Positions 1 to 12,701 are shown, counted from the stretch's first letter. The stretch is DNA of 64,000 nt from Litsea cubeba (GCA_012931725.1 WHSA01000046.1:195774-259773); one strand, 5' to 3'. Notes: generated by a model from the sequence alone, not told the origin. Translations and numbers: made by a program.

Positions 1-148
1 GCAGTGGATGGTCTCTTAGGGTAAAAATTGTAGAAACCATAGGACGCGTGTGAGGATTACGTTAGTCAGTATGTTGATTTCTTAGTCTTGTTTCTAGTAT
101 TGTTTGTGCTTGTGGCATAAAAACTAACCTTGAATAGTTTACAGGATT
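1..148 (+). other. chromovirus leader before gag
   Basis: Non-coding sequence leading into the gag-like reading frame that opens with ATG at 149. No primer binding site or LTR end is recognisable, so the 5' LTR of this element must lie before the window. Confidence 0.4.
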
Positions 149-1437
149 ATGGCTGGTAGACATAATACTCGAGGTGAGGGTAGTTCCTCTCAGAATGGCG
201 CTGAGAATCAGTTCCACCAATTCATGGCGGCCTTCATCCAATCCCATAAAAGATATGACTGAGCAGAGCCAAAAGCAGAATGAGGACCAGGCTGTGTTCC
301 AAGCTCAAACACTTGAGGTAGTACAGAAGGTGAGCCAGCCACAGGCCAAAGAGTATGATCACAACGAGCTGGTTGAGAAGTTCAAGAAGAGATTCCCACC
401 AGAGTTCCATGGCATAGAGGACCCCGCTGTTGCAGATGAGTGGGTGGTCCAGGATGGAGAAGATCTACGAAGTGTTTCAGTGCACGGGCATCTAGCATGT
501 GCAGTTTGCAGCTCACATGTTTCGTGGGGCAGCAGAGAGATGGTGGAAGATCGTCAAACACCCATATGAGGCAATTGAAGAGGGTGTAGCCTGGAAGACA
601 TTTATGGAGTAGTTTCAGAAGAAATTTATCCCAGAACATTACAGGGATCAGAAGATGGAAGAATTCGATAGACTGGTGCAGGGTGATCTACCAGTGAAAG
701 ATTATGAGATCGCCTTCACCCACCTATCCAGGTTTGCTGAGTCTGATTGAGCCCGAATCAGAGAGAGTTCAGAGGTTTATTAAGGGGCTGCGAGCAGACA
801 TCAAGATGCAGGTTCAGCGCAGCAGGTTGACCGACTATGATGATGTGGTCAAGGAAGCGTATTGGGCAGAGGAGTCCTTGAAAGACGTGATAGCATTGGA
901 GTAGCAGAGGATATTAGCATTGATACCTCAGCCCAAGTCACAGGGTTCTTCTTATTCTTCTCAGTACTATCAGCACTCAAGAGGCTACGGTTTGAGCCTA
1001 CACTCCGACAGCAGCCACAGTGAGTCACTTGCATTCATTGTGGAGGGAGTCATTATGGTTGGGATTGCAGGAAGCAGCCAGGGGAGTGTTTCCATTGTGG
1101 AGACCCAGGGCATCAGGTTCGCAATTGCCCAGGAAAGACAGGAGTACCACCAGCATTTCCAGCTCCCACGCCCAGGCCACCACATCCTGCGCAGCCGTTG
1201 AGACAGATGCCTCTTGCACAGGCTAGGCCCCAGCCGCAGTAATAACAACAGATGATTGTCTGACCACCTTAGCCACTGTAGCAACGCCCTCTAGTACCTC
1301 AGCAGCGATATCAGCAGAGACCCCCAGCACCCAGATTCCAGGGTCGTGGTCAGAGACCACCGCCGCAATATCATCAGCAGCATCCCCAGCAGGTAGGGAG
1401 AGCTTATGCTCTGACACATGAGGAAGTAGAGGCTGCA
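149..1437 (+). pseudogene. chromovirus gag (broken)
   Basis: Remains of the capsid/nucleocapsid gene of a Ty3/gypsy retrotransposon. From the ATG at 149 the frame runs about 35 codons and stops. Recognisable gag text continues in shifting frames: a segment with a PPEFHGIEDP-type motif near 390-440, the retrotransposon gag core around 560-900, then two CCHC zinc knuckles of the nucleocapsid. The first knuckle (1030-1068) has three instead of four residues between the second Cys and the His; the second (1087-1127) has normal CX2CX4HX4C spacing. At least three frame changes or stops are visible, so no functional Gag can be made. It leads directly into the protease region. Confidence 0.85.
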
Positions 1438-1795
1438 GGGAAAGTCATAGAAGGTACACTTTTAGTTTATGGATTTGATGCTAAAGGTCCATTTGATCCT
1501 GGATCCACACACTCGTTTGTTGCACCAGCATTTACACTGCATTTGGGGGAGGATAAGGTGATACTACCATATGATTTGATAGTAGCCACCCCTGTAGGTA
1601 GACATGTAGTTTGTAATGTTATCTACCTTAGGTGTAGTATTCAGATTGGGGAAATTAAGCTGACCGTCAGTTTGATCATCTTACCAATGGTGGAGTTTGA
1701 TGTGATACTTGGTACAAAAAAGTTACAGGGCCCGATTTTCAGGTCCTGTAGCACGACTATACTTGGTATGGATTGGTTAGCAGCAAACTGAGCGG
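1438..1795 (+). pseudogene. chromovirus aspartic protease (broken)
   Basis: Retropepsin region of the same element. The active-site loop reads D-P-G-S-T-H-S-F, with its Asp codon at about 1495; plant chromoviruses usually have D-[SAT]-G here. The family's second conserved segment, with an F-D-V-I-L-G core near 1690-1720, is followed by an extra stretch before the M-D-W-L motif, which suggests a small internal duplication or insertion. The frame ends at 1791 and does not join cleanly to the reverse transcriptase. A pseudogene by its stops. Confidence 0.75.
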
Positions 1796-2049
1796 TGTTT
1801 AATTATTTTAACAAGATCGTGAAGTTGGAGAGTGCAGATCGTAGTGTTGAGTTTATTGGAACTAAAAACCCCATCTCCACTCGGATGAATTCTGCACTGA
1901 AGGCAGAGCAGTTGATGAAGAGCAGTTGCGAAGGGTTTATCGCATTTATTGCGGAAGCCAAGTAGTCCAAGTCTGTTGATGAGATTCCAGTGGTGCGAGA
2001 ATTCCCAGATGTGTTTTCGGATGAGATTCCTGGTTTGGCACCTGTTCGT

Positions 2050-3398
2050 GAGTTGGATTTCACGATAGAACTGTAACCAGGGACATCACCTATTTCAAAG
2101 GCTCCTTATAGGATGGCACCAGTAGAATTGAAGGAGTTGAAAACTCAAATATGAGATCTGTTGGATAAGGGTTTTATCACGCCCAGTGTTTCACCGTGGG
2201 GAGCTCTGGTGATATTTGTGAAGAAGAAGGACGGGACAATGAGGATGTGTATTGATTACAGACAGTTGAATCAGGTGACTGTTAAGAACAAGTACCCATT
2301 ACCAAGGATTGATGAGCTGTTTGATCAATTACAGGGAGCCCAATGCTTTTTGAAGATAGATCTGCATTCCGGTTACCATCAATTGCGAGTCAGGAACGAG
2401 GATATTTCTTAGACTGCAATCTGGACGAGATATGAACATTTTGAATTTCTAGTGATGTCTTTCGGGTTGACGAATGCTCCAGCAGTTTTTATGGCATTGA
2501 TGAATAAGGCATTGCTCCTTTCTTGGATCAATTTGTAGTTGTCTTTATAGATGATGTATTGGTGTACTCAAAAACTAAGGAGTAGCATGAGCATCAGTTA
2601 ATAACATCTTTGCAGCTTTTGAGGGAGAACCAACTATATGCTAAGTTGAGCAAATGTGAGTTTTGGTTGGAGCAAGTAGCATTTTTGGGTCACATTATCT
2701 ATAAGGAAGGACTGACAGTGGATCCTAAGAAGATTGCAGCAGTTGTTAATTGGAGTAGCCCGTGGAATGTAGCGAAGATTTGTAGTTTTCTTGGACTTGC
2801 AAGTTACTACAAAAGGTTTGTGAAATGATTCTCTACCATATCATCTCCGTTAACTAAGTTGACGAGGAAGGATATTCCGTTTGTCTGGACGGAAAGGTGT
2901 GAAAAGACTTTCCAAGAGCTAAAGACTCGGTTGACTACAACACCCATACTTGCCTTACCCGTTGGAAGTGGAGGATTTGTGATTTTCACATATGCAACAT
3001 GGATTGGTTTGGGATGTGTTCTCATGCAGCACGAGAAGGTGATAGCATATGGGTCGAGGCAGTTGAAGGATCATGAGAAGAAGTATGCCACACATGCTTT
3101 GGAGCTAGCAGCAATGGTGTTTGCATTGAAATTGTGGAGGCATTATTTGTATGGTGAGAGATTTGAGGTGCATACAAATCATAAGAGCCTGCAATACCTG
3201 TTTACACAGGGTGATCTGAATAACAGGCAGAGGAGATGGATGGAGTACATAAATGATTATGATTTTTCGATCAAGTACCATCCTGGAAAGGTGAATGTGG
3301 TAGCAGATGCTCTCAGTAGGAAGGCAGCATTCAGTGGATGTATAATGCCTGAATGGAGATGGATGGAGCAGTTCATAAACATGGATGTGGAAGTCTGA
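2050..3398 (+). pseudogene. chromovirus reverse transcriptase and RNase H (broken)
   Basis: Reverse transcriptase followed by RNase H, which copy the element RNA into DNA. Seen in order: the fingers block with a K-K-K-D-G-T-M-R-M-C-I-D-Y-R core near 2218-2260, the L-K-I-D-L-H-S-G-Y segment near 2350, a frameshift and stops near 2410-2530, the catalytic F-I-D-D motif near 2545, and the connection region up to about 2827. RNase H runs from about 2859 to 3345, ending in a G-K-x-N-x-V-A-D-A-L-S-R motif. Several in-frame stops (2157, 2410, 2583, 2826) prove it is dead. The ordering RT-RH-IN places it in Ty3/gypsy. Confidence 0.9.
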
Positions 3399-4868
3399 CC
3401 AGTTAATCAGAAGGTCCTAGTTGCTACTATGAGAGTTTGGGAGCCAGAGATAGTTAACAGGATCAAGGAATGCCAGAAGGATGATCTAGAGTTGCGAAGA
3501 ATCATTGAACATATGGATGACAAGCCAGAGTTTAGATTGATTGAGAGAGTTTTGTAATGCAATGATAGGTTGTGTGTGCCAGAAGTTCAAGACATCAAGT
3601 TAGAATTGATGACAGATGCGCACCACACTAGATATTCTATTCACCCAGGGAGCACCAAGATGTATCGGAATTTAAAGAATCACTATTGGTGGGTGAAAAT
3701 GAAGAAAGATATTGCAGAATTTGTTTCCAGGTGTATGACTTGTCAGCAGATTAAGGCAGAGCACAAGAAGCCTCCTGGTTTGCTTCACCCATTGGAGATT
3801 CCACAGTGGAAATAGGAGAATATCACTATAGATTTCGTGTCAGGGTTGCCGAACACCAAGAAAGGCAATGATGCTATTTGGGTGATTGTGGACAGACTGA
3901 CTAAGTCAGCATATTTCTTGTCATTCAAGACTAGACAGTTTATGGATAAAATGACTAACATGTCATGGACAATATAGTTAATTTGCATGGAGTGCCGAAG
4001 TCCATAATGTCTGATCGACTAAGTTTGTCTCTCGATTTGGTCTACTTTTCAGTCGTCTATGGGTACTCAGTTAAAGTTCATCACAGCTTACCACCCTCAG
4101 ACAGATGGATAGTCAGAGCGTACCATTCAGACATTGGAAGATCTCCTTAGAGCATGTGTTTTGGATTTCAAAGAGAGTTGGGATGAGAGTTTGCCTCTAT
4201 GTGAGTTTGCCTTCAATAACAGCTATCATTTTCAAGTATTGGTATGGCACCATTTGAGGCATTGTATGGAAGGAGATGCAGGACCCCGACATGTTGGGAG
4301 GAAGTAGGAGTTCGAAATTTTCATGGCCCCTCGGAGATTGCTGATTCCAGTGAGAAGGTTAGAATTGTTCATATGAGAATGAAGGAGACCCGTGATCGTA
4401 AAAAAAACTATGCATACAAGAGACAGAGACCTTTAGAATTCTAAGTTGAGGATATGGTTTTCCTGAAAGTATCTTTGATGAGAGGTGTTGTTAGATTCGG
4501 GTAAAAAGGGAAGCTTGCTAAAAGGTTTGTAGGACCGTTTGAGATCAATAGCAGGATTGGAGACGTGGCTTATCGTTTGGTGCTACCGCCAGAGCTAGCG
4601 GGTGTACATGACATATTTCAAGTCTTCACTGCTTAGGTAGTATATTCCGAATCCTACTCACGTGTTGCAGCACGAGTCACTTCAGCTACAAGCAGATGTC
4701 ACCTCCGTAGAGTGGCCAGCGCAGATCATTGATACTAAGGAGATAGTGTTGCGTACTAAGACCATCCAATAGGTCAAGGTACAATGGGAGAACCATAGTC
4801 CGGAGGAAGCTACGTGGGAGCTGAAGGATCAGGTTCTGAAGGTGTACCCTTTTCTTTTTTCCAAATAA
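3399..4868 (+). pseudogene. chromovirus integrase with chromodomain-like C-terminus (broken)
   Basis: Integrase inserts the DNA copy into chromosomes. The HHCC zinc-binding part is at about 3610-3760, with a C-M-T-C-Q-Q end. The catalytic core follows with an I-D-F-V-S-G-L-P start (about 3830) and is interrupted by stops and frameshifts near 3815, 3965 and 4150. A G-R-R-C-R-T-P motif is near 4255. The tail at 4690-4866 (E-W-P-A-Q-I-I-D ... V-Q-W-E-N-H-S-P-E-E-A-T-W-E) looks like the chromodomain that chromoviruses carry after integrase. The final stop TAA is at 4866. The chromodomain and domain order suggest the Tekay/Del group; that assignment is inference. Confidence 0.85.
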
Positions 4869-6017
4869 GGTATGTTTAGGCATTTGGGGACCGAATGTTC
4901 TTTTATTTGTGAGAGTTGTAAGGTCCGTGACCTTATTGGGTCAGTTGGGCCCAAAACCCGGCTTGTGACCCATTTATTATTAATTATTTTATTTAATTGT
5001 ATTTTATATATTTAAGTGGGCTTAGATCATGAGTGAGTTTCTTTTAGCATTAGAATAGTGTCTGCGAAGTTTTGTTCGATTCCGAGTTCGTTTGATATAG
5101 CAGGGGGGTAGTTTGCAATTTAGGAAAAATTGAGTGTTTTTCTGAAATATTCCAAACGCCGTGATTTTGGGTTCGTTGGAAAGGTTTCGTCGCGCTGATT
5201 ATTTTTGTCTCTTGACTCGTCGCGATCCGACGATCAGAAACCCTTCAAGTGGTCCATTCTTCATCGGACCCACTTAAGGGCAAACTAGTCTTTTCCTTTT
5301 TCCCTTCTTCTTAAACGAGATTAACCCTAATCTCTTATTCATTCTTTGCAACGAAAGAGAGAACAACAGCCCCCATTTATTCTTCTGCCTTTCTCAAGCC
5401 AGAACTCTACCCTAGAAGATCCTACTTGAAGATCCAATCCGTTAAACTTCTTCTTCTTGATCTTCTCTTTCTTCCGGTACCAATTTGGTAAGATTTCCCT
5501 CAATCTCATATTTTAAATCATATTCTTTTTTGTTTAGATTAGGTTCAATCTTGATCTTTTTCCTTTCTTTATTCTCCTTTGCGTTCTAGGTTGTGTCTGT
5601 TCGGGTTAGATTGTGGATTTCGTGATAGAAAGGCTTCTCCTCAAGTTTCACCCAATCTTCAATCTTTTTATTAGTTGGGGCAAGTAGATATGCATTTCAT
5701 AATATATATGTCTGTATTGTTTCTTTGATTGATGATGTTTCATGTTAGAATACCTTAATTCCAAGCATGTTCTAATTTGGGGATTTATACATGTTAGGTT
5801 TTGATTTTGGATTTAGATTTGTTAATTCTAAAATTTGGAAATCATGAATTGTATATTTGATTCAGTGGAGGGAATGGAATGAATGGATGGAATGGATTGT
5901 TGGGGAGAGCAGGAGGCTTTATTTTATGCAGGTCGTAGCCTTTGGAAAGGCTTGGGAATGGAGGAAAACGAATTGGGAAGGAAGAGTTTAGAAATGGCCT
6001 GAATCCATACGGATTCC

Positions 6018-6175
6018 GTACTGTCGGTTAGCAGTCGGTTCGGTGTTGGTCAGCCGACATCAGGGTGTCGGTCAGCCGAGCTCATGTCGGTCTGAAAACC
6101 AAAGAGCCATATTTTGGCCTATTGAGCGTCAGTCAGCCGACAATTTCACGTCGGTCAGCTGATAAGTTCACAAAA
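6018..6175 (+). repeat. cluster of GTCGGTNNNCCGAC-type imperfect palindromes
   Basis: A run of short imperfect palindromes such as GTCGGTCAGCCGAC repeats irregularly through this part of the LTR. It continues on the far side of the nested insertion (about 8242-8370). The equivalent segment of the related solo LTR (32335-32600) has the same cluster with TTGACCGAC variants. The core RCCGAC is the known binding core of plant DREB/CBF factors. A regulatory role in this LTR is inference only. Confidence 0.6.
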
Positions 6176-6189
6176 TTGTAGCTTTCATT

Positions 6190-6194
6190 CATCA
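6190..6194 (+). repeat. CATCA target duplication, left
   Basis: CATCA occurs here and again at 8237-8241, exactly flanking the segment missing from the related LTR copy. A 5-bp duplication fits LTR-retrotransposon insertion. Confidence 0.6.
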
Positions 6195-8236
6195 TTTTTT
6201 ATGCATTTGTGGACTTAATTAAGCTAATTGCATGTAATTATACTTAATTGCATGATTTCGTGCATTTGAGCATCATAGTTGGAATCTTAGTCAAATTTGG
6301 TCAAAATCCATTACATTGCATGACTTTTGTGAAATTAGGGTTCTCATCTCATTCATCACCCAAAATTAGTTTTTTTAGCTTCACTAATGCATATCTGCTA
6401 ATTCTGACATCATGTGTTATTTTTGGAAAGTTGAGTGTTTTTGGTGCATTAAGTAGGCATGTAGAATCCCATGCATAGTCCATCTAGATTCCTCACACTT
6501 GATTATTATTGACATTATTTAGTTTTATTTATGTAGGAGAAATCAAGAGTGGGACCTGCATTAGTGAAACTTGAGAGAGATCAAGGCGGGACACCCTTCA
6601 TGGTGGGCCCACTTATCTTAACATCTTGGTGGAGTTGGAAAGGTTGAAATTTCTCAATGAAGAAAGAAGAAACTTAGATTTGGAAAGATGGTGTTGACTT
6701 GCTAAATTTGGAAACCAAAATCAAGAAAGAGAGAGAAAATTAGAAACTTTGCAAGGGGAGTTGATTAGTCAAAGTTGCAAGTAAAGAAGCATGTTAAATA
6801 TGGAAAGAGAATCAAATAAGCAAGCAAAGAAAGTGTCCAAACATGCCTTGGACGTCCAACATGGGTCCCACATACCCCCTTGCATGCCAAACATAGAAGT
6901 TCCCTTATATGCAAATTATTCCCGGATTTTTCAGGTGCAGCAAAATTGAAATCATCATAACTTTCAAACCAAGTATCGTATTGGCACAATCTATGCACCG
7001 TTGGAAAGATCTTTTCGAGCAAATATCCGTGGAGTCCAAGATTTCATAAATTGGAGCTATATTAAGGGAGATATGACCTCGGGAAGTTGGCTGTTATAAT
7101 TCTATATGGGAATTGTAAAAAGGTTTTTAAAATTGGCAACATGAAAGATCTTTGAGGAGTTCAATTTGGCAAGACTTGGAGCCCAAGAGACCACACTTAG
7201 TAACAAATCATCTCCAATCAAATTGCAAACTAAGTGAGAAGCTTGCTTGAAACCTAAGCCAATAATCAAGTCATAGAATGAAAATAATTCCTTGAAAATC
7301 AAGAGGCCAAAAAGTATAAAAGAAGCATCAAGGGGGCTAGAACTACAAGCCTATTCTCCTTCATAAAGTGGCCAAGCCATTCTCTCTCTCTTCTTCCCCT
7401 TTCTTCTTTCCCCTCTTCTAGTTCTAGTTCTAGTTCTAGTTATACTTCTAGTTCTAGTTCTCCATATTTTTTTTTATTTTGGGTAGCTTTGGGCCTTGTC
7501 CAAGCAAGTACTTGAAGGAGAAGTTGTAAAGATGCAATCTTTAATGACAAATCAATAAGTCTTCTTTGCAATAGCTGGCTAGTTTTTATTAGAGTGATGG
7601 ATGAAGATAAGTGATTGCTTTTTATTTGTCTAGAAGTTCTAACTTGTTTGCATATCTTTATGTTCTTAATGATTAATAGACTTGTTTTCGTGCCCTAGGC
7701 AAATCTCCATTCTTAATTTCTGAAAATAAAAATTAATTTTTGACTATTCATGCTTAGGTTTGATAGGCCATGCTTAAGACTTAGATCTTTTTGGTGGTTT
7801 ATACTTACTTTTGATGGGTAGTGCTTAGATTTTTTTATTTTTTATTTTATCTTTTATGAGGTGAAGGAAGTTTTGGGTTTTGGATTCTATAATTAAAAAG
7901 GGGTTTTAAAGTTAGATTTTCCAAATTAAAAACATTGATTTGTCTTTGATTTGAAGTAAAAATTGGAATAAGTTAGGGTTACTTGATAAATAATTGGTGG
8001 ATGCTTATTGGATTCCTATGCTCTAATCACTTTCATTAATTGGTAGTTTTCATATTTCTAAATTAGTTGCTTGTTTTTATTTCTAAATACTCAAAACTTT
8101 TCTTAATTGTTAGTTAATTAGTTTTCTTAATCTAAAAGTTTCTTTAATTAGCTCTCTGTGGGTTCGACCCGTTTCTTTGCCACTGTCTCATCTAAACACC
8201 CATGCACTTGCTGTATTTTATGATTGATAAAGATCA
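6195..8236 (+). mobile_element. solo LTR of an unidentified retrotransposon
   Basis: A 2042-bp insertion inside the chromovirus LTR, flanked by CATCA. It holds no coding sequence. It has LTR-like features: a TATAAAAG box at 7315, a hexamer array of TTCTAG-type units at 7414-7462 shortly after it, and an end region with a CTCTGTGGGTTCGACCC motif (about 8153) of the kind seen near the ends of many plant gypsy LTRs. No internal region or second LTR is present, so it is read as a solo LTR left by recombination. The first bases are TTTTTTATG rather than TG, so the left terminus may have mutated. Confidence 0.6.
7414..7462 (+). repeat. TTCTAG hexamer microsatellite
   Basis: About eight copies of a CTAGTT/TTCTAG hexamer with one variant (TTATACTTC) in the middle. 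It lies about 100 bp after the TATA box of the solo LTR, in the presumed transcribed leader. Confidence 0.8.
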
Positions 8237-10137
8237 CATCATCTGCCGACACTTTATCGTCGGTCAGCTGACACTGTTCTCGGTTCCAAAATCAAAGAGC
8301 GAAATGAACTTCGGTCAGCTCGTCAGTTCGGTGTCGGTCGGCCGACATCCATCATGTTGGTCAGCCACAGGAACATATAAATGGATCATTTTGGAATACC
8401 CATAACTTTTAATCCACCCATTGGATTTCTAGTATAATATACCGTTGGAAAGCCCTTGAGACGTAAAATCCAATGATTTTAGTTTCATCACGATCGGAGG
8501 TCGGAAACTGATGTAAATGCTTGGATTAATGATCCTGTTCATTTTTATTAGAAAATAAACTGTTAACCTGGGATTTGGCCTTAGATGTTGGAAACCATGA
8601 ACCAACTCTCACTTGACCATTAATGGGGAATTGAAATCGAAGCACGTGGCTTGGTGTGCTTCGATGGGTTGTCTAGGTATTCATGTATTACATATGATAA
8701 CCGAATACATAATGAACTGAATTGTCCGATACTCAACATGATTGTACACCAAGGGATTTCCCTTAGAGTATCATCGATCCAAATTCCACATATACTTTGT
8801 TATAATTGGTGGAATGCATGGATGACACCATTTGCCTAAGATTGGATTGTAATTCCTCCTTGATTTATGATTTGTATCCGTTGATATTATTCCTTGCACA
8901 CTATCTTGACATAAAATACTTAACTAATTATGAAACATAAATTCTTATAGAATTTAGGACTTGGACCTGACTTAGAGTGTACTTAGGAACTTGGGTCATG
9001 TATTGATAAACATAACTAGCTAGTAATGAAAAGGGGATTATCACGTGGTTTGCTTGTCTTATATTGTCTTGAATGAGATAATCCTTATGATTTTCTCTTG
9101 TACATAGAACTAGCCATACTTGCTTGTCTTCTTGTCCTTGTGTCAAAATCACTTTATTATTATTTGCATGTTATGGCCATCTGCAGTTTGGGGTTTTAAT
9201 GACGAACCGGTTACTCGGTTGTCGGAGTGGGCAGTCGGCGTTGGACGGCATCCATGGCGTAGAATAGTTGGGAGCGGGCTTGGACCGTGACCGGGAGCTT
9301 GGATCCTACTGGAGCCGGACTTTGGTATCAGTAGTCCGGATTGGATTGTTACTGGTACCCCGGGAGGTGGCTTGGACATCCTCGGAGTCTCCCTCTTGTT
9401 CTTGTATTGCATTGCATGGATAGTGGTTATTGTTAGATGATTGCTAGGATTCCTGTTATTGTTTCTCATTATTATTATTCTTGCTTTATGCTTAGTTTCG
9501 TTATTCTTGTATTCTCATGATTATATACTTGTCATTATTCTATTTTTATACATGCATGTTTATTTTGCTTTGCTTATCTATTGCTCAATATGTCGTTGAC
9601 TCTATTCCTTGGTGTGCAGACACATTAGGTGACTACTTTTATTATGAGGAGCAGGCCGGTGAGGAGATCCCAGAGGATCTCCAACCAGCAGAGGAGGGAC
9701 GAGAGTGGCGTGCTGATGACGTAGAGTAGTGTCATCACTCCCTGCACTAGAGAGAGATTCACATGGGATTTCATTAGATTACATTCTTTATTTATTTCTC
9801 TCGTTGAACCTTTACTACATTGACTCGTTTCTTTTATTGGCCTTGTTTTTATTGAGTTAGCCAATGTAATAAATTAACTCCTTGATTAGTTTTGCTTTTA
9901 TCTTTATATGAAACTTTAAATTTAATGAGAAGTATTGTTCATTGTTTGATATTCCATAAGTCGATATTTGTATGAATTCCGCAATTCATTAATGTCTTGA
10001 GGTTTGAAATATAATATCCTCACAGCGGACTTACGATCTTTGGGACTAAAGGATAAAAATTTTAATTAGTCCTAAATTTCACTCTCCAGATCCGGTTTAT
10101 TCTTTAATCGGGTTCGAGGGACGTGATATAGTCTTTA

Positions 10138-11223
10138 CCAACCATTGACATAGATAAGAAACAATTGACAATTTTTGAAAGTCTGAATGTCGAACTACAT
10201 TAGACTCATAATGGTGAAGTTGCATTCTCAATTGTTTTTTCTCATTTCTGTGAAGCCTGAGGATAAAAATTATCTACAAACTTGCAAATATCATCGCCTC
10301 TGAAAGATTCATGTGCATTTCGAGGATCCAAAGTTGAGCTAAGAGTAAGCAACTCTACTGCACGCTCACTAAATCGAAGATTTAATTCTTGTATTTGAGA
10401 ATCAATTGTAGCATAAAAAATCTCTATTCGATAATGATGCTTAATTGTAAACTCATCTTGTTGATGGCAGGCTCGACCTCGTCTCTGTAACATAACGAGC
10501 ATTCATATCCGGGACATCTATTTTGCGTGCCTGGTAAGTAAAGCATCCCACCCAACATCTCTCAATTCTTGGATAAGTGCTTTAGTAGATGAAACAAGAT
10601 GCATGTCATTTAAAATGTCTTGAGATTGACATTGCAAAGCTTGACAAAGTAATTCAGTGATCTCCATGATTTCTTTTATAAGATGCAAGATGAAGACAAA
10701 TTCAAATGAAGTCATTGCCTCATAAGCTGAGTCTGCATCTCCTCATTGAGAAAAAGTGTTCCGTCCTCGATGATGTTAATTAGAACTGCACATGTTGGAC
10801 TAAACATCTTTATCAAGATATAAACTGATTTCAAGTGAGAACTCCAACGAGTATCTCCTGCCCGTTGTGAAGAACCAATCTGATAAAGCCCTCTCCCACT
10901 CTCGAGCTCATCAATGGAAATCAAATGTGTAATTTCAGCAGCTTGAGCAACTTTTAACTCGTCATTACGCTTGCATGAAGCGCCAACAATATTGACAATA
11001 TAAGTCAATTTAGTAAAAAATTGATAAATTGGATTAACTTCTTTTGATGCTGCAACTAATGCCAATTGCAAGCGATGTGCTAAATAATGGACATAGTAAG
11101 CATATGGACAATCATTCAAAATCAAAGCTTGTAATTCATTCCACTCACCCCGCATATTGCTTACACCATCGTATCCCTACACTCGAATATCCTGAACATT
11201 GAGATTATGATAAAACAATACAG
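10138..11223 (-). pseudogene. hAT transposase, zinc finger MYM-type 1-like (broken)
   Basis: Minus-strand fragments that join into a ZMYM1/TTF-type hAT transposase. An I-R-V-stop-G-Y-D-G-V-S-N-M-R-G-E-W stretch is at 11210-11130. A 147-codon open piece at 11155-10712 contains the A-H-R-L-Q-L-A-L-V-A-A-S and G-D-T-R-W-S-S-H-L-K-S-V motifs typical of the family's RNase H-like core. Further pieces run to 10138. Stops and frameshifts (11196, 10712, 10518, 10242) kill it. The C-terminal hAT dimerisation region is cut off by the chromovirus LTR at 10127. Confidence 0.85.
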
Positions 11224-12640
11224 CAATATATCTCATTTTTTAAGGTCAGTGATGCAGTGTTGGAGATATGAACAAGCCAAAAAAAAAAAAAAAAAACGCT
11301 CTCGCACAAAGCCCATAAATACCCATATAGAATTTAAATTTCTATCATGAATTCATGATTGGAGCAGATGAGGGATAATTCATACAGATTACAGATCTAA
11401 CCCAATTCAACTAATTATAAAAGATAAGAAAACATCCACAAGAGAGTGAGTGACTATATATCAATATTAGCATATCTCATTAGGCCTAAGGACACACAAA
11501 CCCGGAAGCGGGTACAGAAAACTAAAATTCACATTCACGAAAATAGAAATGATCAACAAAACCCAAGGTGAACTTGCATTTTAGATAGCAAATGGGCTAA
11601 ACCAAACATCTAGGCTAAACACCAAGATGCACAATCCATAAGACAAATTAGAATACAAAATTAGATAGACAAAACCCAATATGCAAAAACAACGTATCAA
11701 CATACAAATTATACATGAAAAGGTGTGCATCAACCAATCGTCCAAGCATGAGGCATCTAAATCGAAATCCCTGGGGTCAAGACTAAAATACATGCTGGAC
11801 AACAACCAGTTTGCATTAAAACCCACATAAACTTACATCCTAGAACCTTAAACAAGAATCAAGAATCCTCACATATGTAAATTGAACAAAAAAATAACGG
11901 TTTTCTTACCAAACATGAAAAAAATGAAAATTTTGAAAACCCATCAATGCCCATGTCAAAAACAGGGAAAGCTCATCAACACTCTCGAATAATTTGCATG
12001 TCTAATGCTAACTAAATCACACCAAAAGTCATGTTATTAGGATATTTTGACATCTAAGCTTAAAAAAAAAAGCTAACTGAAAAGCCGAAGTTTAAAAATC
12101 TCAGAAAAAGCATAGAATTTTCCACAACCCCAACTTCAAAACTTACATGCAAAACTTTATCTAGAGCTAGCAACGAAAACAGAGAAAGTGACACCCATCC
12201 TCTGCCATCATCTCTTCCTCTCACATAGTCACATCCCTCATTGGCTCACTGCACATTGCCAAGCAACCCATCTCATTCATTTTCATCTCATCAATCTTTA
12301 AAAAAGAAAATAAATAAAATAGAACATTCATCCAAGCAGCCCCAGCAGCATATTCATCAAATCGAAACTAAAAGCCATATTCAAACAATACAATGGAAAC
12401 CAAGAAAGAAACCCAAAAGGAGATGTGAAACAGTGAAATCGACGATAATCTCAACGTGGCTAGTAACTTACTTGAGATGCAGGATTATGAAGAGGAGAGG
12501 GACTCCACAAAGGCACAAACAATATCTTCTTCTTCACTTCTTCTTGGGATGGGGCTGGGAACTGAAAAGGTGGTTTTGGAAGGATTAGGGCTGGAAAGAT
12601 TTGGAGAAATGGGAATAGGGTAAGTCAAAAGTGAAAGGGA
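11224..12640. other. non-coding part of the hAT element
   Basis: AT-rich sequence with an A17-18 run near 11280 and no open frame with a recognisable product. It is interpreted as the intron and leader of the hAT gene. The long open stretches here (for example 12241-12588) have no family signature and look fortuitous. Confidence 0.4.
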
Positions 12641-12641
12641 C

Positions 12642-12642
12642 G

Positions 12643-12684
<42 letters not shown>

Positions 12685-12701
12685 GGGGGGGGGGGGGGGG
12701 G
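12642..12701. repeat. GT microsatellite followed by a poly-G run
   Basis: About 19 GT dinucleotides (to 12680) followed by an almost pure run of about 20 G. Such a compound tract is expected to be length-variable. Confidence 0.9.

Larger units (their letters stand above)
4917..10127 (+). mobile_element. 3' LTR of the chromovirus, with nested insertion
   Basis: The LTR starts TGTAAGGTCCGTGACC, just after the pol stop. It matches, in opposite orientation, the solo LTR at 30724-33716 along its length, including both ends: the start near 4917 matches 33716, and the end near 10120 (GGGACGTGA) matches 30724. The two copies are clearly diverged, so they are separate old insertions. Without the nested solo LTR at 6195-8236 the length is about 3.2 kb. 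The right end abuts hAT transposase sequence, which shows what the element inserted into. The exact last base is uncertain because the canonical CA end has mutated. Confidence 0.85.

Noticed and set aside
9149..9729. Open frames of 106 and 70 codons in the chromovirus LTR
   Set aside because: They lie inside the LTR, are not kept in the related LTR (30724-33716), and have no domain.
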